From positions 1,054,001 to 1,118,000 of the forward strand of contig JABTUK010000002.1 in the NCBI GenBank assembly GCA_015075405.1: a stretch of DNA of 64,000 nucleotides. Direction: 5' to 3'. Positions 27,439 through 37,066 of the stretch are shown one piece after another (the first letter of the stretch is position 1; each line of letters starts with the position of its first letter). The notes beneath the pieces are model-generated. The model saw only the letters and a list, made by a program, of their open reading frames with translations. It made no database searches and was not told the origin of the DNA. Both the position numbers and the translations under genes were made by a program. Source of the stretch: Anaerolineales bacterium. GTDB lineage: Bacteria > Chloroflexota > Anaerolineae > 4572-78 > J111.

Positions 27439-27819
27439 TTAACTTAACCCCAAATTATACTTCAAAGCCCGTTCTACCTCGGCCATTTTTGCTGGAGTCA
27501 ATTGTCCAATGGGCCGTACCTCTTTCTCTCCTTGCAGGGGGCGCAGCCGTGAAGCGGAGCCTTGTTGTTGAATAGTCGCTATCTGGGCACAGTTAATCGC
27601 GCCTCGCTCTGTTAAACCACTTTCCTGGGGTTCGACAATGACCACAAAAGGGTAGGGTTTAGGGGGAATGGTACGGGTTAGGGCTACCACTACAGTAGTG
27701 GGGCTATAACGATTGCCGACATCTTGTTGAACAATCAAAGCCGGGCGCAGTCCCCCCTGCTCGCTACCTTTGACCGGATCAAACTCTACCCAATAAATTT
27801 CACCCCGCTTCACTGTCAT
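27439..27819 (-). CDS. MazF/PemK-family toxin
   Basis: About 126 aa from Met at 27819 (MTVKRGEIYWVEFDPVKGSE). The longer frame to 27867 lies inside the antitoxin gene. QGGLRPALIVQQDVGNRYSP, TVVVALTRTIPPKPYPF and AINCAQIATIQQQGSASRLR are typical of the MazF endoribonuclease fold. It overlaps the upstream RHH antitoxin by 20 bp, a normal TA arrangement. Confidence 0.9.
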   Translation of the reverse strand: MTVKRGEIYWVEFDPVKGSEQGGLRPALIVQQDVGNRYSPTTVVVALTRTIPPKPYPFVVIVEPQESGLTERGAINCAQIATIQQQGSASRLRPLQGEKEVRPIGQLTPAKMAEVERALKYNLGLS

Positions 27820-28057
27820 TATTCCAAATCTCCGCTGTAATTTGTTGGCTGGCTTCCGCAAATTCACGGGCTTCTTGAGCGTAAAACTGATACCCTTCGG
27901 CGGCCAGAGTGTCCTCTTCGCTCATTTTGACCTCAGCAAGCAGATTGGCAATGAGTTTGCTGCGGCTTATACCCTGCTCGGTGGCTCTCCGATCAGCAAA
28001 TTCAATCAGATCATTAGGTAAAGATACCGTCACCTTTTGCATTGTTACAGTTGGCAT
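27800..28057 (-). CDS. Ribbon-helix-helix (CopG/MazE-like) antitoxin
   Basis: 85 aa. N-terminal RHH domain KVTVSLPNDLIEFADRRATE and QGISRSKLIANLLAE for operator binding and autoregulation. The C-terminal acidic tail (SEEDTLAAEGYQFYAQEARE) would wrap the toxin. It is translated just before the overlapping MazF-like toxin. Confidence 0.88.
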   Translation of the reverse strand: MPTVTMQKVTVSLPNDLIEFADRRATEQGISRSKLIANLLAEVKMSEEDTLAAEGYQFYAQEAREFAEASQQITAEIWNNDSEAG

Positions 28058-28127
28058 AGGTCAGAACCTTTCTTATGAGTAAGATGCAGATGTCTTTATT
28101 TTACCTCTGTTTTAGCCATCCTACCAA

Positions 28128-29456
28128 TCATACCGTATTGACATCATTCTCAATCAACATTTGATACAAATCGGCTGTTTGTCCCGCAATCTTATCCCAC
28201 TCAAATAAATCACCCAACTGCTTTGCCCCAGCAGCCAGCTTGTGGCGCAGTTCTGGCTCGTTGACCAGCCGTTTGATGGTATGGGCCAAAGCAGTCGCAT
28301 CGCGGGGGGGGGCGAGCAGCATATTTTCGCCAGGCCGAATTTCGGGGAGGAGGGCAGGATTGGCCGGCATTGTGCTAACCACCGGGCAGCCGTGTCGCAG
28401 CGCGGCAATCAAGGTAGTCCGGCGAAAAGAAACCCCGTCACGGTAAGGCATCACCACCGCCTCAGCCGCCAGCAGGTTGGCCGACACTTCGGGCAAGTCG
28501 GTATAGCCGGTGCGGTAGACCACCTGGCCCAAGTCATGGCGTTCGATTAAAGCCTGAACCCGTTGGGCATAGGCCGCATTGGTGGGGTCCGCGTGGCCCA
28601 CATCGCCGCCGATGAGCAGCAGGCGGGCGTCAATTCCCTGGTGGCGCAGCAGGGCCAGCGCCTCGATCAACTCCTCGCCGCCTTTGCTTTCATTCAAAAA
28701 ACCAAAGTAGGCCAACAGCACCGTGTTTTGGTCAACCTGATATTTTTTACGCCATGCAGCCCGTTCAAAATCAGGGGGCGGCTGGGGTTCGACATTGCTG
28801 CCGAGAGGAATGAGGGTGAGCAAGGGCGCATGGGAGCGGGGGGGCAGAGGAGCAGAGGAGATTAGAGACTGCGAAGCATCCCTTTGGGATTGACCGTTAA
28901 CGATTGGCCATTGACTATTAGCCATTGACAATTGTTCCAGGTCTTCTCGATTGGTGCAGATGACCGCATCGCTGTGGCGGGCCAGGGCCAGCATGGATTT
29001 CCAGCGAAATACGCCAGCTTTGGGGAAGATATAGGGCACGCGCAAATCGTGAAAGGTAGTTACAATCCGGGTGGTAAGGCCACGTTTTTTAAGAAACCAG
29101 GGCAGCCAATTGACCCAGCCGCCCAAATCAAATGCCGCCGCTTGATATTGAATGTGCAGGATATCTGGCTGGAAGGCTTTGAGAAACTGAACCACCTCCG
29201 GCCAGCAGCGCCAGCCCCAATTGGGGAGTGAGGCGAAAACAGGAGGCGGGGAGGCGATGAGGCGATGAGGCGAAGAATTTTCCTCGCGTCCTCGCGTCCT
29301 CGCGTCCTCGCCTCCTTTCCAACGGCGGCTGATAAGAATCGAGGACCCAACGCCCAGAGGGGCCAAATGCCGGGCCAGGTAAGCTGTATGGTCGGCAATA
29401 CCACCCTGCATGGGGGGGTATTCACCGGTGAGGAAAACGACTGTTTTACGTTTCAC
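28128..29456 (-). CDS. GT4-family glycosyltransferase with in-frame repeat insertions
   Basis: 442 aa. N-terminal GEYPPMQGGIADHTAYLARH and ILHIQYQAAAFDLGGW; C-terminal donor domain LLAYFGFLNESKGGEELIEA and VVMPYRDGVSFRRTTLIAAL (EX7E-like region). It is a retaining nucleotide-sugar transferase acting in the cytoplasm. Two segments are not family sequence: residues about 47-72 (GGEDARTRGREENSSPHRLI) and about 175-212 (SQWPIVNGQSQRDASQSLIS). Both are encoded by palindromic repeats. It is last in the exopolysaccharide-like cluster. Confidence 0.88.
   Translation of the reverse strand: MKRKTVVFLTGEYPPMQGGIADHTAYLARHLAPLGVGSSILISRRWKGGEDARTRGREENSSPHRLIASPPPVFASLPNWGWRCWPEVVQFLKAFQPDILHIQYQAAAFDLGGWVNWLPWFLKKRGLTTRIVTTFHDLRVPYIFPKAGVFRWKSMLALARHSDAVICTNREDLEQLSMANSQWPIVNGQSQRDASQSLISSAPLPPRSHAPLLTLIPLGSNVEPQPPPDFERAAWRKKYQVDQNTVLLAYFGFLNESKGGEELIEALALLRHQGIDARLLLIGGDVGHADPTNAAYAQRVQALIERHDLGQVVYRTGYTDLPEVSANLLAAEAVVMPYRDGVSFRRTTLIAALRHGCPVVSTMPANPALLPEIRPGENMLLAPPRDATALAHTIKRLVNEPELRHKLAAGAKQLGDLFEWDKIAGQTADLYQMLIENDVNTV
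28821..28933. repeat. In-frame repeat island within GT4 gene (two repeat types)
   Basis: A GGAGCAGAGGAG/GGGAGCGG run is followed by an imperfect palindrome of TTGACCGTTAACGATTGGCC and ATTGACTATTAGCCATTGAC. The encoded residues are NSQWPIVNGQ-like and absent from the family. Confidence 0.8.
29242..29318. repeat. In-frame palindromic GAGGCGAT/TCCTCGCG octamer island within GT4 gene
   Basis: GGAGGCGGGGAGGCGATGAG and GCGATGAGGCGA, a short AGAATTTTCC spacer, then TCGCGTCCTCGCGTCCTCGC and CCTCC. Perfectly tandem octamers form an inverted pair. Confidence 0.9.
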
Positions 29457-29480
29457 GTTTCATGTTTCACGTTTTACGTT

Positions 29481-30404
29481 TCACAACCCTCGCAGCACTT
29501 CACCATAAGCCGCCATCCGTTCCCGCCGCAGCATGCGCCGGTGGCCGAGCAGCCATTTGACGCTTTCCTCGGTCCACTGAAAGGCAAAGGTGAGCCACAA
29601 AAAAAGCCGAAGGAGAGTGGCCCAGACGGGGCCGAAATACTTACGGGTATAACGCAGTTTGCTGCGCTGAAAACGCAGGGTCCGGGCCGCAACCACCTGC
29701 TCGCTAGATTTGCCCTCGTAATGAATCACTTGAGCGGCAGGCAGGTAATGCGTTTCCCAGCCAGAGGCGGCGCTGCGGCGGCACCAGTCGGTTTCCTCAA
29801 AGTACATAAAAAAGGCCTCGTCAATGGGGCCAACTTGCTGCCAGGCTTCGCGCCGAATCAAAATCGCTGCGCCAACCACCCAATCCACTTTTTGGGGTTG
29901 GTCGGCGGGCTGGTCGGTTAAATGATAGCTTTGAATGTGACGGTTGTGCGGAAACCACTGCCCCAACAAAGTGCTTTCCCAAAATAAAGTTCCCAGGCTG
30001 GGAAAGCGCCGGCGCGAGGATTGAATGGCCCCATCAGGCCAGAGGAGCTGCGGCCCCAGCGCGCCGACAGTGGGGTGAGCGTCCATATACTCAACCGTGC
30101 GCCAAAGAGTTTCGGGCTGCACTACCGTATCAGGGTTGAGTAAAAAAAGATAGCGGCCCTGGGCCTGAGCCGCTCCCGCGTTATTTCCCCCGGCATAGCC
30201 CAAATTTTGCTCGCTGGCAATCAGCCGCACCTGCGGAAACTCCTGGCGGACCATCTCCGCGCTGCCGTCGTTGGAGGCGCTGTCAACAACGATAATTTCG
30301 AGGGTGAGATGGGGGGACACATGGCTGGTATCCAGCAAAGATTGGAGGCAAGAGCGCAGCAGGTCTTTGACATTCCAATTAACAACCACCACTGATAAAT
30401 CCAT
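29481..30404 (-). CDS. GT2-family glycosyltransferase (rhamnosyl-type)
   Basis: 307 aa. VVVVNWNVKDLLRSCLQSLL, DSASNDGSAEMV, the DxD-bearing YLFLLNPDTVVQPETLW and the acceptor-site FFMYFEETDWCRRSAASGWE are those of the WbbL/rhamnosyltransferase-like GT2 group. A C-terminal hydrophobic segment (ATLLRLFLWLTFAFQW) suggests membrane attachment. It lies 4 bp after the sulfotransferase gene, in the same operon. Confidence 0.9.
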   Translation of the reverse strand: MDLSVVVVNWNVKDLLRSCLQSLLDTSHVSPHLTLEIIVVDSASNDGSAEMVRQEFPQVRLIASEQNLGYAGGNNAGAAQAQGRYLFLLNPDTVVQPETLWRTVEYMDAHPTVGALGPQLLWPDGAIQSSRRRFPSLGTLFWESTLLGQWFPHNRHIQSYHLTDQPADQPQKVDWVVGAAILIRREAWQQVGPIDEAFFMYFEETDWCRRSAASGWETHYLPAAQVIHYEGKSSEQVVAARTLRFQRSKLRYTRKYFGPVWATLLRLFLWLTFAFQWTEESVKWLLGHRRMLRRERMAAYGEVLRGL

Positions 30405-30408
30405 GTCG

Positions 30409-31875
30409 TCAACCGGCCGGGAGTCCGTAGTTGAGTTGAGCCGCCACTCGCCCGGTCTCCTTGGTCAGGGGGCGGGGTAAAATTATATCCCGCCAGATTT
30501 CACCTAATTGCGGGTCAATCTGGTCGTGTTGAAAAATGTCCGGGTCGCCAGGCCCGCCGATCATCCGCCCGCACGCATAGGGATACAACATGGTCTTCTC
30601 AAAAGAAATCTTCAAAAATTCACACAGCCCCTGCATAACGCTGACCGGCTCACACACCAACTCCTCGTAATGAATCCGGTAGTAACGCTGAGAACTCACC
30701 ATCTGGCTCAAAGCCAAAATATTACGATTGCGCTCAGTCCATGCTTGTTCAGCACATTCGTAAGGATCAACCCCTTCCGGGCCGATGAACTTATCAAAAC
30801 GATGGCGCACAAAGGATTCGATCACGGCATAGGGATGGCGCACCAGGTGAATATATTTAGGTTGGTCAAACCAGCACTCCGCCCGACGCAGGGTCGTTAA
30901 ACTCTTGGCATAATTGGGCGTTTTATCAACTAAAAAGCGCGGCGCGGCATGCTGTTGAATCAAGCGGTACATTTCCTGAACCGGCATCTCTTGCCACTGC
31001 GGATCATCTATCATCGCCTGGGTGGGCGTGAAACCCATCACTCGCAGCAAATTGTAAACGATCCCGCTCTCTTTGGGAAACCGTAAAAACCGTTTCTGTA
31101 GCCACTGGCCCATTGTCTCGTGTTCGAGCAGGCTCAATTCCGGCGGGCAAAACAGCGCCGGATGGCCGGCCAGCATTAAGCGCAGCAGCGTCGAGCCTGA
31201 ACGCGGAGCGGACAGCAGAAACACAGCAGGCTTGTTTCGTGAGGATAACGACAGCTTGGTTGGCTCAAGGCTTGGCTCTGAGGAGGTCTCATAGTTATAA
31301 AAATTGGGGCGGGAATTTGTTTGGACCCACCGCAAGCCATAACGTTGCTCCAATTCGACGGTAATAAACTCGGCCAACGCCTCGATGGCAGGTCGTTTTA
31401 GAATTTCGTGACGATACACCGGCAGTTGAAAATCGCCTCTAAAATCCCATATCAGATCGGCAGTAATTGTTTCCCAATTCACCCAAGTCAAATTGCCTGT
31501 GAATGAGTCATCATCGAGGCGGAGAGCATGGGCTATTTTCTTTTTTAGATACTTTTCGATAAACTCATGCCGCTCGGAGGGAGGGGTGGCGATAAATAGC
31601 GCTTTCACCGGCTGGTAAGGCTGCTTATTTGCTGAGGCATAAAGCTGCTCAATTCGTTGGGCCAGGCCAGCTACGGTGGGGTGTTCATGGAGATCGCGCC
31701 AGGAAAGCTCGGCGTGGCAATAAAGCTGGCGAAGTTTGCTCAACAAGCGAGTTGCCAGCAAAGCATCACCGCCCAATTGGAAAAAGTTGTCGTCGCGGCC
31801 GATTGACTCAATCCCCAGCAGTTTCTGCCAGAGTCGGGTCACGGTCTGTTCGATTTCATCACGGGAAGCCGTCAA
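30409..31875 (-). CDS. Sulfotransferase with two N-terminal carrier-like domains lacking the Ppant serine
   Basis: 488 aa from a TTG start (31875) with AAGAAGG upstream; TAA lies in frame 27 bp before. Residues 1-75 are an acyl/peptidyl-carrier fold ([20 protein letters not shown]), but the attachment site reads [11 protein letters not shown]: Ser is replaced by Ala38. Residues about 85-180 look like a second degenerate carrier ([37 protein letters not shown]), again without DSL. The sulfotransferase domain has the PAPS loop [16 protein letters not shown] (216-231) and a 3'-phosphate region ([19 protein letters not shown]). It lies between GT2 and TMPK-like genes. Confidence 0.85.
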   Translation of the reverse strand: MTASRDEIEQTVTRLWQKLLGIESIGRDDNFFQLGGDALLATRLLSKLRQLYCHAELSWRDLHEHPTVAGLAQRIEQLYASANKQPYQPVKALFIATPPSERHEFIEKYLKKKIAHALRLDDDSFTGNLTWVNWETITADLIWDFRGDFQLPVYRHEILKRPAIEALAEFITVELEQRYGLRWVQTNSRPNFYNYETSSEPSLEPTKLSLSSRNKPAVFLLSAPRSGSTLLRLMLAGHPALFCPPELSLLEHETMGQWLQKRFLRFPKESGIVYNLLRVMGFTPTQAMIDDPQWQEMPVQEMYRLIQQHAAPRFLVDKTPNYAKSLTTLRRAECWFDQPKYIHLVRHPYAVIESFVRHRFDKFIGPEGVDPYECAEQAWTERNRNILALSQMVSSQRYYRIHYEELVCEPVSVMQGLCEFLKISFEKTMLYPYACGRMIGGPGDPDIFQHDQIDPQLGEIWRDIILPRPLTKETGRVAAQLNYGLPAG

Positions 31876-31894
31876 AATACTTACCCTTCTTCGT

Positions 31895-32611
31895 TTAGCT
31901 TAAGCATTTCAAACACTCAAAACGACTCTGTACTACGGACAAAACTGTCTCAAAAACAACATCTACCTCCCTCGAAGCGTCTACCTCCACCACCCGCGAT
32001 TGCAATGGTTCTGGGAGATAGCGGGCAGCATCTTTGAACCAATGACTCGTTTCGCGAATCAACCTTTGCCTGAAGCTGTACTTGACGTCGCCCGGGTCTA
32101 GTCGGGCAATAAGAACTTCAAGGGGGGCGATTAAATTAAGAATTAAATCGGGGCAAACCAGGGCAGGGGTTATGTGCCTGCCTCGCAGGCGGGCCTGTTC
32201 TGGGTACAAATAATTAGCCACGTCCGGGTTTTGCATGGCTCGCGGGATCATCGTTCTTGACAATAAGGTGCGATCCACCAGCAAAACACCCCCCGTTTGG
32301 CCGCGCGATCTGACAATACATGGCAATGCCCGGTCTCGCCAGACTACCAACTCCCTGGCCAGGCGGTACGACGTCATGTGCCAGGCTTCCTGATTTGTTT
32401 GGGGGGCGTGGAGCCAATGATTAACCTCTTGCCACCAAACCGATTTGGGATCGCCCGGCTGATTGCCCCGGCCTGGCCTGGAACCGGCCCCCCGGATAAT
32501 CAAAGAAGTCACCCCCCGCGCCGACAACCAATTTTGTAGCAGAGTGCACTGGGTGGCTTTGCCGGATCGGTTTGGCCCGTCAAACCCCAGGGTAATGATT
32601 TTGACGCTCAT
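31895..32611 (-). CDS. Thymidylate-kinase-like P-loop kinase
   Basis: About 238 aa from ATG at 32611 (MSVKIITLGFDGPNRSGKAT). Walker A is GPNRSGKATQ, with the DR-type motif LLVDRTLLSRTMIP and the ITPALVCPDLILNLIAPLEV strand typical of dTMP kinases. TMPK-like proteins in polysaccharide clusters may not phosphorylate dTMP, so the substrate is open. It starts 1 bp after the stop of the interrupted Gfo/Idh/MocA gene. Confidence 0.75.
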   Translation of the reverse strand: MSVKIITLGFDGPNRSGKATQCTLLQNWLSARGVTSLIIRGAGSRPGRGNQPGDPKSVWWQEVNHWLHAPQTNQEAWHMTSYRLARELVVWRDRALPCIVRSRGQTGGVLLVDRTLLSRTMIPRAMQNPDVANYLYPEQARLRGRHITPALVCPDLILNLIAPLEVLIARLDPGDVKYSFRQRLIRETSHWFKDAARYLPEPLQSRVVEVDASREVDVVFETVLSVVQSRFECLKCLS

Positions 32612-33501
32612 CTCACAATTCAAATTCCAGGTGGGGCAGGCTGCCGCAATTCTCTTTAACAATACACTCGTAAATCTTTGACAGCAATTTATTGGTCAAA
32701 CCATGCGTGGAAAAATGCGAAGGGCTGGGCCGGCCCTCCAAAAAATCCAGAAACAGAGCCTCCCTGGCTTGTTCATTGTGGCCCAGGTAGGAGGAGTCCT
32801 GGCTATGCTCCCGGCGCACCTCTTCGCCCAGGCTAAACTTTGCCAGGGGTTGGCCACCCACCAGGCCGCTGTTACGAAAGATAAAAATATCAAAATGATC
32901 TTCATGCCCGGCCCCGGTGGTGATAACATCTTTTTTGCCGACTTCGTAAGATTGATAAGAGTGTACCTGAATATTGAGCAGGTTTGATACCTGGATGTTC
33001 AATCTTTCGTGCCTCACCCGGCCATTTCCTTTGTAAACATCCTTCGGCTCGTAGGGCCAGGCCCGGCGGCAAAAAGAGTTCTGCTGCAAATTGATCGAAG
33101 TGGTGGTTATAACTGCTTCACCGCGTTTGAGTTGCCCCAGGATAAAAACATCCAACTCACCCAAATCTGGCCGCGCCGCCTCAAAAAAATGGGCGGGCTG
33201 TTCCACCCCCAGCAGGCGCTGGTAATCAACTTGATTGATTTGCTGCATAAAATCAAAGGGCCTGAACCGTTTAACATACAAATCTACGCTGGTAGGCTGC
33301 TTGGCTTCGATCAGACAATTGATCTCGGCCAGCCAGCCAAAAAGATCAATAAAGTGATAGCCGGAGTGCATCAATTTGCCATAGCCATATTTATAAGGAT
33401 GGTTCTCGCGCTGGAACAGTTCACCGGGCATGCTCCACATACCATCAGCGTGATAAATATCTATGTATGAAATCGGAATGGCGTAAGCGCAGACAAAATC
33501 C

Positions 33502-35144
33502 GGGATGGTTCAATTACGGGCTGAAATAGGTTGACACTTTTGGTACCTTAAAAAATAAATTATCCTGGCTGGGTAGCCGTCGTGGGTGGGAACAACTGGT
33601 CTAACACCTCCGCAAGAGAAAGAGCATCCGACACACCAGCCAACCCAGGGGCTAGAGCCGCTGCGCTTGCCCCGTTCAAACTGGTGGTGGTTCCAGAAGA
33701 GTTGGAGCAAGGGTAGTAACCATTGGGGCATCTTGATGAGTCTGTAAGTGGGGCGCAGCCAACTGTGCAGGGACTCGGCCAAGCTGGAGGAGCGGTGGAA
33801 GAGGCCCAGGGTCTCCCAGACAGGCGGCACGATAGAGCGGAGGGCTGCGGGCAGGTCAGTCTCAAGGTTCAAGTTCAAGGTGTGGCGGTGTTGCCAGTCC
33901 ACAGGACAAAAGCTTGGGTGTCAGCCGCCAAGTTCTTGAGCAGCGGGGTCAGGTGTTGCTCCAGCCACGCCAACAGGGGCAGCAGTTCGGGTAACTTCTG
34001 CTGAAGATCGTCGGCGAAGGTGGTAATGTCTGCCTGGCCCAATTCCTGAAGCAGGGTGATAGCCGTTTCAGGGTGGCTTTGGTTGTGGCGACGGCGACCA
34101 GTTGATGGCTGGGGTGAGAGTTCCAAAGCCTGCCGCACTTCCGCCAGCAGCCACGACCAGGTGTCGAAGGTGGTGATGGCTTGGGTGGCCTCGACCTGAG
34201 CCTGGGCCAGGGGCCTTGCTGGTGAGCCGCCGCCCCGCCGCCGGATCAGTCCTCGCGCTTGCAACTCGGCTCGACGCGCCCGTTCGGCGGTGTCGATGGC
34301 CGGTAGGTGAGCGGCGCTTCCAGCCGTCGGCTCAGGCGATGAGCTTCTTGCAGCAGGTGAAACAGGTCGGCCCGCAAGGGTAGGGCCAGTTTGGCTTCCC
34401 GCACCCCCGCCCGCAGTCCGGTGCCCCGTCACAGGCCAGGTCCTGGAACTGGATGCCCCGTTCGACCAAATCCAGGTAAGTCAGCCCCCCAGGTCGTCCC
34501 ATCGCGGTGCTCCGCTGGGGTCAAGTTCAGCACCAGGAAGGACCGCCCGTCCACCACGGTCAGACACGGTTGCCGGCCTTGAAAGATTTCGTCGGCCTCA
34601 CCCAGGATCGGCACCGGGATCACCACGGCTTGATTATAGACCGCGGCCTGCTGACCCGCCGCCTGAAGCGTCTGGCTGATGTAGCCGACCGACCGCTCCA
34701 CCCCCAACAGCAGTTCCAGCCCGGTTTGGATCCCTCATGCGCTCCCGGTTAGCATCGGCCACAGCGCCATGGCCCGCTGGATGAAACTGGAACTGATGTC
34801 CAGGCTTTGTTTGAGCGGACAGGGTCCAGGGTCATGTGGCTGCAAGGTTTCTTGCAAGCTCTGCATCGCTTTATGGCGCCACTCGTACAACAGCGTCCGG
34901 GATACCCCATAGTCTTGCGCCAATTGGCTGGCTCGCCCCCACCCACGTTCGTGGGCGCTCAACACCATCTCGACCGTGATTTGCATCCGGGTTGACAAAT
35001 CCAACCCAGCTATGCGATACTGTGCCATTAGGAGCCTCCTTCTTTCAGGTTTGATGTGGTCTCGTAACCCTTATCTTGCCTGAAAAGGTGGCTCCTGTAA
35101 ACCTATTCTGTTGTTAATGTGTCAACCTATTTCTGAACCATCCC
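33502..35144 (-). mobile_element. Insertion sequence, copy B (1643 bp)
   Basis: Ends GGGATGGTTCA...TGAACCATCCC with perfect 8-bp target duplication CAAAATCC (33494-33501, 35145-35152). The transposase-distal end carries the same 10-bp ATTACGGGCT insertion as A and C. Internally it is nearly identical to copy C but carries several 1-nt and small indels. Confidence 0.95.
33560..35028 (-). pseudogene. Transposase of IS copy B, multiple frameshifts
   Basis: Fragments in successive frames begin MAQYRIAGLDLSTRMQITVE and end SLAEVLDQLFPPTTATQPG, matching the 492-aa protein of copy C. At least four frame breaks occur (near 34730, 34430, 34080-34400 and 33890), mostly at single-base losses. Example: CTGGACCTGGCAAC in C versus CTGTGGACTGGCAAC in B. 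Either genuine decay or poorly polished assembly. Confidence 0.9.
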
Positions 35145-35833
35145 CAAAATCCTGTAAATAATTTTTAATCAAGCGGTAGCCAGGGTGGCTGCGTCGTTGA
35201 CATTGTACCACCAGATTAGAGCGAGATTGTTCGAGCCGGCGGCTAATCTTCTGATAATCCTGCCAAATTTTCTGCGCGGCTTCCAGGTTTGTGCCTGCGC
35301 CAATGGGGGCACTGATAGGCTTATCAATTAAGATGTCAATATTTTGGTCAATCGCCCAAAAAATGTACGGCTTGTGCGCTTTAGGCTCGGTCGAGATAAT
35401 GAGGCCATGAATCTTTTCTTTTGAGCCTACCTCAACCAGAACCTGGTGCAGCGATTCCGGTAAAGTTTCGCTATTGCGCTCTTGATTTTCGACAAAAAAC
35501 AAGCGTTCCGGTTGCAGCATCCGGTTCGACAAATAGGCGCAAATGGTCTCTTTTTGAGCGTGTAAATCTATAATCAGGGGTACTTTAATTTGGTACTGGC
35601 GAGCATATTTTTCCAGGAGGGGGTAGTATATTCTGCGGGCGTGAGGCCCCAGCCCGGCGAGGATAATATTTTTTTCCGACATGGTTGCTCCCTGAACGTA
35701 GTGGAGTCCAAAAGTTCACTTTTGGGCTTTTGTAGTCAAGTTGCCTTATTGAAAGGGCTACTGCTATTATAGCTCAACCATGTTGCAAAAACCTTGCAAT
35801 TGAGCGCGCAATTTGTTAGCTACGTGGTAACTT

Positions 35834-36808
35834 TCAAATATCTCTCGCTACGGTATAATCGGCGATACCGTGCATGGCCTGACGGTAGGGGTTAGCAGGC
35901 AACTTTTCCAAATCAGCCTGGGACTGGCGGGCAAAGCGGCGGGCTTCGTCCATGGCCTTTTCGACGCAACCGGAGGCGCGAATTTGCTCGACTACGGCCA
36001 CAATCTCCTTATCGCTCACCGGCTCGCGGCGCACCGCTTTGAGGATGGTCGGATGGTTGGGGGATTTTTCCGAGAAGAGCATGACCGGCAGGGTGGCAAT
36101 ACCCTGGCGCAAATCATTGGCGACTGGCTTACCCATGCGCTCTTCATCACCCCGAAAGTCGAGCACGTCATCTACAATTTGAAAAGCCATGCCGAGATGA
36201 TAGCCGTAATCGTGCAGGGCTTGCACTTCATGTTCGGGTGCGCCGCACAGAATAGCCCCGGTTTGAGTTCCGGCGGCAAAAAGCGAAGCAGTTTTGGCAA
36301 AGATGCGCTGGTGGTACTCGTCATAGCTGGGCACCTGCCGGTGGCCGTCATTAAAAAGCTGCTGTAACTCACCCCCGACAATGGTCATCAACGTTTGGGA
36401 GAAAATCCTGACAATCCGCACGTGGTCGGTTTCGGCGGCTAAACCGGCGGAACGAGCAAAAAGATAATCGCCGGTAAGGATGGTCGCCCCTGGACTCCAA
36501 CTGGCGTTGAGCGTCGGCAGGCCGCGCCGGAACAACGAATTATCAATCAGGTCGTCGTGAACCAAAGTGGCGGTATGCAGCAACTCCACCGAAGCGGCCA
36601 GCGCGTATGATTTTTCTTTGTCCACCGGATAAAAATTAGCCGCCATCAAGGTCAGCGCCGGACGCAGCCGCTTGCCGCCGGCACTCATCAGGTAGTCAAT
36701 CACTGCCTGCAAATCCTTGTACCGTTCCGACACGCCGGAACGCATTTTTTCTTCAACACGCTTAATATCGTCTGCCACCAGGTCGAGCAGGGTAACGGTG
36801 TGAGCCAT
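35834..36808 (-). CDS. Polyprenyl diphosphate synthase (long-chain)
   Basis: 324 aa. First Asp-rich motif LVHDDLIDNSLFRRGLPT and second FQIVDDVLDFRGDEERMGKP, with GGKRLRPALTLMAA near the N-terminus, define trans-prenyl synthases. The small residues before the first motif (ELLHTATL) favour a long product (hepta- to octaprenyl), used for menaquinone side chains. Cytosolic, Mg2+-dependent. It is isolated between the glycan cluster and tatD. Confidence 0.92.
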   Translation of the reverse strand: MAHTVTLLDLVADDIKRVEEKMRSGVSERYKDLQAVIDYLMSAGGKRLRPALTLMAANFYPVDKEKSYALAASVELLHTATLVHDDLIDNSLFRRGLPTLNASWSPGATILTGDYLFARSAGLAAETDHVRIVRIFSQTLMTIVGGELQQLFNDGHRQVPSYDEYHQRIFAKTASLFAAGTQTGAILCGAPEHEVQALHDYGYHLGMAFQIVDDVLDFRGDEERMGKPVANDLRQGIATLPVMLFSEKSPNHPTILKAVRREPVSDKEIVAVVEQIRASGCVEKAMDEARRFARQSQADLEKLPANPYRQAMHGIADYTVARDI

Positions 36809-36929
36809 GACTGTCCTTATCTATGATTTATGTCCAATACTTTCAATAAATTCTGAAAGTTATGTAGTAAATTTTATCACAAGCATAGAGTAAAGTCAAT
36901 AATCGTTTTTGACGATCAAATCCAGTAAT

Positions 36930-36995
36930 ACGCCTGGAAGGCTGGAAGATTTGGAAGATTGGATACCGCTTTATCCAGCCTTCCAATCCTCCAGT
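36930..36995. repeat. Palindromic TGGAAGGC/GCCTTCCA repeat
   Basis: CTGGAAGGCTGGAAGATTTG, GAAGATTGGAT and the inverted ATCCAGCCTTCCAATCCTCC. It is flanked by a longer inverted pair TTTTTGACGATCAAAT / ATTACCGTTTTTGAAAATCA. Confidence 0.8.
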
Positions 36996-37066
36996 GATAA
37001 TTACCGTTTTTGAAAATCAAATTTCAAAATTGACGGTCTATTATGAAGCAGAACTAAAAAGACTGA

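Larger units (their letters stand above)
32613..35682 (-). pseudogene. Gfo/Idh/MocA-family oxidoreductase, split by IS copy B
   Basis: N-terminal part (35682 to 35145): ILAGLGPHARRIYYPLLEKY is the Rossmann loop and STEPKAHKPYIFWAIDQNID-ILIDKPIS is the E-K-P-like catalytic segment. C-terminal part (33493 to 32613): YIDIYHADGMWSMPGELFQR, KYGYGKLMHSGYHFIDLFGW. Removing the IS plus one CAAAATCC leaves 1419 nt, exactly 473 codons, joined in frame (LQDF-VCAYAIPI). The insertion is therefore recent relative to the rest of the gene. The ancestral enzyme probably altered a nucleotide sugar. Confidence 0.9.

Noticed and set aside
31895..32611. Housekeeping thymidylate kinase (tmk)
   Set aside because: It sits in a glycan cluster and the sequence is divergent; kept only as TMPK-like.
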